NCBI GenBank assembly: GCA_022113835.1
Contig: JAILWY010000015.1
Location: forward strand, 7,788,501-7,852,500
From: Atopsyche davidsoni
Lineage: Eukaryota > Arthropoda > Insecta > Trichoptera > Hydrobiosidae
DNA length: 64,000 bases
Direction: 5' to 3'
Shown here one piece after another: positions 57,681 through 64,000 of this stretch. Each line of letters begins with the position of its first letter. Positions within the stretch are counted from its first letter, which is position 1. The position numbers and the translations under genes are program-made. The notes below the pieces were generated by a model. That model made no database searches. It was not told the origin of the DNA and saw only the letters and a program-made list of their open reading frames with translations.

Positions 57681-60600
57681 TAATCATTATCAACCAGTAA
57701 AACCTGTATAGGCAAAATCGTACTTCCTGTGAGACGGTCTTCTCAAAAATCAATAATATGTTGAATTAAAACTTCAATTTTGTATTTTTTTTTATGTATT
57801 GAATGCTTTATTAAAATTTATTTATTTACATTAGTACAATAGCAACTGTTTTTGTTTTTATCTTATCAAAAAATAGTAACGTGAATCTGAATATTGCTGC
57901 TAATTTTTAAAATTGTATTTTAGCAAATTATGTATGCTATTGTGTATGAAATATTTATTAGGAGTAACGCAGATTAATAAATCACACGCGGGACTAAACC
58001 AACAAAGATTATATCGCACCAAAAATAAATAACGCACTCAGTTTGTACTTTAACGGTAGTTATCTACTGAAATGATTTTCCTTTATATTTACAGTTTTGT
58101 TTTTTTTTGTTTTGCGTATTTAAACAAATAACTAAGCTTCAAAAAAATTTGGTTGCATACATTAAAGTGTTGCTGTCAATTTTCATTACGTTTTATGGAC
58201 TATAAAAGTTTATTTTTTATTAAAAATAAAAATGTGCATAACACGTGTTTTGATTATATTTTTTTATGATGTTTAATATAATGTATGTAATGTAACCGTA
58301 ACGTTTCGGGGCTAGTCTAAAATTTATTTTTAAAAAAACTCTATTACATGAACTGATTCATTGATGTGTTTTTTTTTCGATGGGTGTAATTACGCGATTT
58401 AGTTATGAATGTGCTCTGACTGTTTATGTCCGTAATCAAAACCGATAAACCCGCGACGTGTTGGACTCCCTTCACATTAACAATATCAACAAATTACTTT
58501 CACGCCGCGGCTCGTATGCCGAGAGCTCGGGCATCGCTTATTGATTCTTCATTCTTATTATGTGCTACTGTAATATTTATTTTATAAACAAGACCTACAC
58601 CACCGCCACGCTTCATAATTCATGATAAACAAAGCACAAGCGGTTCGGATAAGTGGCTTATTGTTTATTTACACATGTGGATAACATTGTATCTAGTACA
58701 AAAATACCTTAGCGAATATGTAAAGCTGAGCACAAACCGGCGGATGGCTGGAAACGATTTATTTTTAAATAGTTGTATCTAATGATAACGTTATTCTTTG
58801 TTATCATTAATTACATAGTTATTTTACTGTGTTCAAGTACTCAAATTAACTTAAACTTTACACACTATTTTTTTAAATTTAAAATTATATATGAAATATT
58901 TACCTGTTATTTCTAAAAAAATTAATGGCTCTGAATACATGAACCTTGTTTAGCGGCAGGTTTACGGAGGTAATTTTATTTTCTTCGCGTGCTCATTCAA
59001 ACCGCAGCTTCCAACCAGCGCCCGGTCTATGCCATGCTTTATTATCAAAGGGAACGAAGCAAAGCAGCTCCTTGTGTTATTATTGTATTATTAAATTTTG
59101 ATTATCTAATCGCCATACCGCTGGAGCGAGACAGTCGCAGAGAATTATATTATTGTAATGAATTGTTAAATATCTGGCGTGGTATAAATTATGGCGGCTT
59201 ACTTATTTTATTGTTAGTGAATCATTAACATAAATCATTTCCGGCCATCCAATATTCGAAATTGGTTTTGCTGCCATAGACAATGTACCAGCGCGGCTGA
59301 ATATTGTAACATGGTTACGTCTTCAGCAATAAAAAACTTCATTTAATATTTTAATAATTGCTTTATTATTTATAGGTATTTATTTTATGTTAACCTAAAC
59401 TAATATGCTAAAATGCTCGTATGATATAACAATTTTTTTTATTGGGTTTTTACCAAAACTAGGTCAAAAGGAAAGACAAAAAAAAATTACTCCTGATTTG
59501 GTAGGAATATGTTTTTTTAAACTATGTTATCGGTTTATGTCAAATATAATTTTATAAATAATGAAATACAAGTCAAATCTGATTTCACTTCTAAAGATAT
59601 GCGTAACTTACAATATTTTTTTGGGTCTGGAAAATTAATAACGTCTGTCATTGTTTGTTTCCTTTGTAGTTTTTATTGTATTTATGTGTTATTTGTTTTC
59701 AATGTAAATTTTCATCGCATTATATTATATTTTAAAAATTATGAATATTTATCGTTTTGTAGGTAGCCATTTAGGCCAATTCGTTGTCGTTATGCGGAAA
59801 AGTTGCGTTTTTTGTTGTTTTTAATGTTATCGCAATCAATTAAGAAAATAATATATATTTCTACAGCAGCCATTGTTGAAATTCAACTGTTGCTATCTCA
59901 AACGGTTATATGGTAAATTATTTTCTTACGCAAGAGCTACCTACCTAAATTCTGACAAGTAAAAAGTGTTGAATAATTTTGATGAACCAATTGTAGTATT
60001 TTGAAAAGAAATATTTAATTGGTATAAGAACTTAAATTCTTTATTTTATCGATTTTTAGAAAACGGTTAATAATGATATATTTTCCTTTTCTCACGGTTG
60101 TTTTGATTGTGTTCTCTTAAAAACATGAATCTTTGTAAATATTCGTACTTAAATGTACATTAATATTTTTTAAAGCGAGACAAGGTCGGAAAATAATTAT
60201 CAGATTCGGCCTTACATACTCTTCCAGTTCCGACGCCCTTGACGCCCGGCACGAGCGCGAACAGTCGTCAGAACAGAGTCGATTCTCGCAACCCACTATA
60301 GTCTTTTCATATTTTCTGACTGGCCTATGGATATAATAATATAAACGAAACCATAAATCACACTCGCTTTTTTGTATTTACGTATCTTACAAGTAATTTA
60401 AAATTGTTTTTGATCTACAGTATATTTTATGGTTAAAACATATATGAGGTAATATTTTAGGAATTCTTTCTATTTTTCTTTAACTTTTCAAAAAATATAT
60501 ATATAAATTTTTTTCTAATATTTAATAATCAACTTCAGATATATAATCATACGGGCTCAATAACTTGTCACATATTAAACCTATGTTAAATACTAAAATT

Positions 60601-60820
60601 TGGTAGTTTATTCAGTTTTTTAGATTTTACATTACAACTAGTAATTTCTTGTAACACTGTGCTAATTTCCAGTCCAAATACGCTATAATAATCTTTGTTC
60701 TATAAAAGTGTTTTTTTTCCTAGAATTTCCTCACATCAGTGTTCCGTTAATCTACAGATGTTTAAAAATAATTTGTCTGCTAACCTAAAATATTTTATGG
60801 ATTTTATGCTATTGTACAGG
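57681..60820. other. AT-rich, small GC patches (58440-58620, 60200-60290)
   Basis: No supported gene and no recognised repeat. Confidence 0.5.
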
Positions 60821-61445
60821 AAATATGAAGTACACTATAATTGGTATTCTGTTCCATGAGCTATCGACCAATCCGGCTAGATGCCGCATGACATCATCAC
60901 CGGAGATGAAAAACACGGGTAGTTCTTTACAGTGCATAAATTATGTACACTCGATTGGGCACCCGGTCGTGGCTCACTCGGCAACAGGGCTACCGGGTTC
61001 GACACCGCTTGCGGTTTTTGATCCTGCACAGCTGTTCAAGGCGATTTAAAACGGTATCGCGATGCACGGTAACAAGTTTCTTGTTTTTGATATGATCACA
61101 TTACCTGATGGGCACCCAAAAATTTGAGGCTGTCTCTCGCAATATAAACTTCATTCAGTCCATAATTTGATATGGACTCTCCTTGCATTGTCGTCGTGAG
61201 ATGTTACAAAACAAAACGCAACCGTTGTAATAGTCGCCGGTTGCTTTGAATTTGATTTGGTTGATCATTTAAACTTAGTCGGTTAGACAAGGTTAGTCGA
61301 GGGCGACATTTAATAAGTGTCGGTTAACCCTATGGTGCCGGTACGCTGGCACTGCACGCCCCTGAGTCGACCAGCAACCCCAACCCCCAGCCATGCGCCG
61401 GGCGTGGTTGACGACTAGGACGTCGCTCGAGCACTAGCTCAGACA
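60821..61445. other. non-repetitive GC-richer block
   Basis: 60825-61049 is open on the plus strand for 74 codons from an ATG, without a domain. 61310-61440 is GC-rich and contains inverted pieces GAGTCGACCAGC and GGTTGACGACT. Function unknown. Confidence 0.35.
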
Positions 61446-62491
61446 TATTTCAGTAGCTGGAAAAACTTTTAGACCCAATAGCATACCGATTTAAAAAAAA
61501 AAAAAAAAATGAGATCCAAAAATATAGATTATTTATTGTGTTAACCCTGTAATCTTCTAAAATTATACTGTAACATTTTTCAATGTTTTTCCTATGCTCG
61601 TATTTCGAAGCAATGCTTATAACAGTTTTATTTAAGTGTTGTATATTAAGGTGCAGTTTTTTTGTATTATATTTTAATTTAATTATGTATGTACATTTTT
61701 TTCCTTCAGAAAAAAAAACAATAAATATACTATGCTTTGTATTGAACATAAAAAAATGTATTCCTCTATAACTCTTATCAGATTGTATCCGTGTTATGCA
61801 GTCATTTGCTAAACCTTTAATGACGTCATGATCCACTTTTATTTTGATTATACAACCTTTACGCCTGAACACTCATACCGCCATAAACTAAACATTTTTT
61901 TTGTTTGTTGTCTGTCTCAAAAGTTATCCGAATGCTTTTCTGTACTATACTTTTTTTTTTTTTTTACGAATTCACTTATACACGGCTAACATATGTTTCC
62001 ATTGTTTTTGTTATCCGCGCGGACTTCCGAGCACAATTTGCTGAAAGTGCGTGCGCCTGGATTGTTGCTTATTACCGTTATGTCGCAAAAAAAATATTCG
62101 CATTGTCACACGGCGTGTTGTGTCGCCCATGCGATCATCTCGGCGAGCGTCACTCGGTTGACGGATTGTGTGTTTTCCGAGCGCGAAAGTGAAATGCGCG
62201 GCTCTGCTTTCTCTTCTGCGCGGATCGGGAGCCCCCGCGCGGGGCGCCCGCGGAGCCCCTGCCCCACCGGCCGATCATCTTGCTGCCATTGTGCAATCGT
62301 ATTACGCCATGTGCTCACAAACACACAAATAACCCATATTTGTGGTTTAAATAAACAGTAATACAAATTAAACCAGGCTGGTGTGCATAGATTTAAAATA
62401 GGTACTTTTTTTTTTTTTTCTTCAAGAATACTTGTTCTTACTATTGTTTTGTCGTCATTGCCCATAAATATAATATTAACTATTTCATTCA
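61446..62491. other. AT-rich, GC island 62000-62290
   Basis: The 140-codon minus frame 61450-61872 is random AT-rich translation. The island has short overlapping frames on both strands. No gene supported. Confidence 0.4.
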
Positions 62492-62854
62492 TAGGTTCCC
62501 AAACTATTTTGTCCCGTCGACTTCAATTATATTTTTGACATCTGATATACAGGGTGCGCCATATTTTATGTCGGTATGTAAACATTGAATATCTTTGACA
62601 TTTATCAACCGATTGACTTGAGTAAACATGTTTTGAAACAATAATTCAGTACAATTTTTATCATGCTTCACAATGAAACAACGCGCCAAAATAGTACGCT
62701 GTACATTGAAAATAGTCGTTCAGTTGTGTTAACTCCACTCTTGTAGACCCCCATTTACAGTTCATGGACCCCCAATTTAATTTTTTGCTGTCATCGACCC
62801 CTTGCAGGGCGGAATCGACCCCTGGGGGTCGATATTGACCACTTTTGGAACCTA
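62492..62854. mobile_element. probable hAT-type MITE
   Basis: Ends TAGGTTCCCAAACTATTTTG and, inverted, TAGGTTCCAAAAGTGGTCAA, with GACCCC motifs near the right end, as in the element at 55.1 kb. A clear 8-bp duplication is not visible. A different short sequence (ACAGGGTGCGCC onward, 62551) may be nested inside. Confidence 0.5.
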
Positions 62855-62878
62855 CGATTTAATTAAAATTCTTCTTCA

Positions 62879-62938
62879 TCGGGTGCCTATCCTCAAAAGA
62901 GGTCGGCGACCATCTCACTAAGTATAAATTTATGCTGG
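62879..62938 (-). mobile_element. LINE 3'-end remnant, copy 3
   Basis: Minus strand reads FILSEMVADLF and a stop, about 80% like the tail at 9352-9412. 5'-truncated LINE tail. Confidence 0.5.
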
Positions 62939-63188
62939 ATTTGTAGATTGATTTTCAGACCATTCATTTAATATTGAGTGCATCAAAATGCAGCAATTTT
63001 GTGCGAGAAAGCGATGTGGGAATCCGAGGGACCGGCGCTCTAATTGCAGTCGCCTCGAGCCGCTCGGATCGCCGCTAACGATTCTTGCGAGACCGAGCTG
63101 CAAGCGTCGCGGGGGTTCCCTGTATTCTGCGGCGTCGGTAAACAGCACGCCTCTCGTGCACTTGTCACCGCACTCACCTGCCTGCGCA
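62939..63188. other. GC-rich island, no gene seen
   Basis: CpG-rich sequence open in several frames on both strands (up to 148 codons at 62930-63376 on the minus strand), but the frames run through the adjacent fold-back copy and lack domains. Confidence 0.4.
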
Positions 63189-63361
63189 TTGAAGCCCCCC
63201 ACACCCGTCGCGACACCACTTGCAATTGGCCAATACCGCTCTAATTTGCGTTGTCTTTTCAAGCAAAATTTATTTAAAAAAATACACAAAATAATAGGGA
63301 CGCTATCGGTTGAATGCGAGTCGGTCGCTAGTTGTGTCGCAGCGGGTGTAGGCGGCTGTAC
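63189..63361. repeat. fold-back element, copy F
   Basis: Left arm CACACCCGTCGCGACACCAC..TGCAATTGGCCAATACCGC, right arm GGACGCTATCGGTTGAATGC..GGTCGCTAGTTGTGTCGCAG and CGGGTGTAGGCGGCT. AT-rich middle of about 55 nt. Confidence 0.7.
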
Positions 63362-63558
63362 TGCTGCGAAATGCACTGTTGAAGGAAACGCAGAATTCTC
63401 CGAAACATTAAACGCCGAGAGCTAATAATGGCTCTGCAGATAATTGGTATTTTATGTGGATATGACTGGTTCTGCAGTGAACCTTAGTATCACTGCGAGT
63501 GTAGAGGGCTTTAATTGCATTGTTGTGGTACTTGGTAAATATAATTATTTCTTTAGAT

Positions 63559-63719
63559 CAGTGATTTTTAACCTTTTTGAATACGCAACTTCTTTATAAG
63601 TTAAAAATTTCTGGCGACCCCCTAAGCCTAGGGCCTTAAAAGAACTATTTCAGTGAAAGACTAAAGACAAACGATTGTGTTTTTCTTTTACCCGCGACCC
63701 ACAGGTTAAAAAAACACTG
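63559..63719. mobile_element. short hAT-type MITE
   Basis: 161 bp with ends CAGTGATTTTTAACC and, inverted, CAGTGTTTTTTTAACC. GCGACCC motifs lie inside. Flanks CTTTAGAT and CTGTAAGT match at five of eight positions, a decayed duplication. Confidence 0.65.
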
Positions 63720-64000
63720 CTGTAAGTAAACAGAATCTTGTACTAAGATATTTCAATTAACTGTGTATTCATTATTTGTTTGTCAATAGATAAAATAATG
63801 ATATAAATCAAGCTAGTAAAAGTTGTTGCGAAGTTCTCGATTCATTGGCGAATATCCTTTATTTGAATGATTGTCGCATTTCGTGATGTTTTTTCTTCCT
63901 TGTGTCTTTTTTGTACATTACTTTTTTCACCATTTGAATATTTTTGAAAGCAATTATAAACTCAACAAATTAATATTACATAATAATTTGCGCATTTCAG
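63720..64000. other. AT-rich, no gene seen
   Basis: The last bases (TTGCGCATTTCAG) could be a splice acceptor, but this rests on a single weak motif at the window edge. Confidence 0.3.

Noticed and set aside
1..64000. CRISPR arrays, bacterial operons or ribosomal RNA
   Set aside because: The sequence is animal nuclear DNA; no direct-repeat arrays with unique spacers and no rRNA segments were seen.
1..64000. Conserved microRNAs such as let-7, bantam, mir-10, mir-193 and iab-4
   Set aside because: I looked for the mature sequences I know and found none; this was by eye and is not exhaustive.
63988..64000. Splice acceptor exactly at the window end
   Set aside because: A single CAG after a weak pyrimidine tract, with no following exon visible.

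Overview
The window is eukaryotic nuclear DNA, most likely from an insect and plausibly a moth or butterfly. The background is AT-rich, a spliced animal gene has short introns with GT..AG borders, and Ty3/gypsy, hAT, Tc1/mariner and LINE sequences are present. The lepidopteran assignment is inference from overall character; no sequence shown here proves it.

Left edge (228-2705, minus strand): the first eight coding exons of cereblon (crbn; ohgata in flies), the substrate receptor of a CUL4-DDB1 E3 ubiquitin ligase. The exon phases all agree and give 328 residues: an acidic N-terminus, the LON-like domain and the first zinc-binding half of the CULT domain. The rest of the gene lies beyond base 1.

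2706-22335 and 28903-64000: about 55 kb with no exon I can identify with confidence. An AT-rich background is interrupted by many GC/CpG-rich islands of 150-1400 bp. This resembles the regulatory surroundings or giant intron of a developmental gene. A possible 5' exon with a 28-codon ORF lies at about 3700-4038. The stretch is sprinkled with mobile-element remnants: hAT MITEs with 8-bp target duplications, TA-flanked MITEs, three tails of one LINE family, tRNA-like or SINE pieces, and a dispersed fold-back family whose arms carry a CCAAT/ATTGG core. One fold-back copy has expanded into a 139-bp tandem array (53.2-54.05 kb).

22337-28902 (minus strand): a complete, apparently young Ty3/gypsy LTR retrotransposon. 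The two 338-bp LTRs are identical and the target duplication is ATAC. Gag (421 aa) has a SAP domain, a long helical region, a capsid-like region and a zinc knuckle. Pol (1468 aa, -1 frame) has protease, RT, RNase H and integrase with a GPY motif. After integrase, Pol carries a macro-domain-like module of the TARG1/OARD1 type and a CCCH zinc finger, and its reading frame runs through the polypurine tract into the 3' LTR. This is the most unusual object in the window. The element also has a 191-bp tandem duplication of its leader that copied the gag start codon and made a 6-codon upstream ORF.
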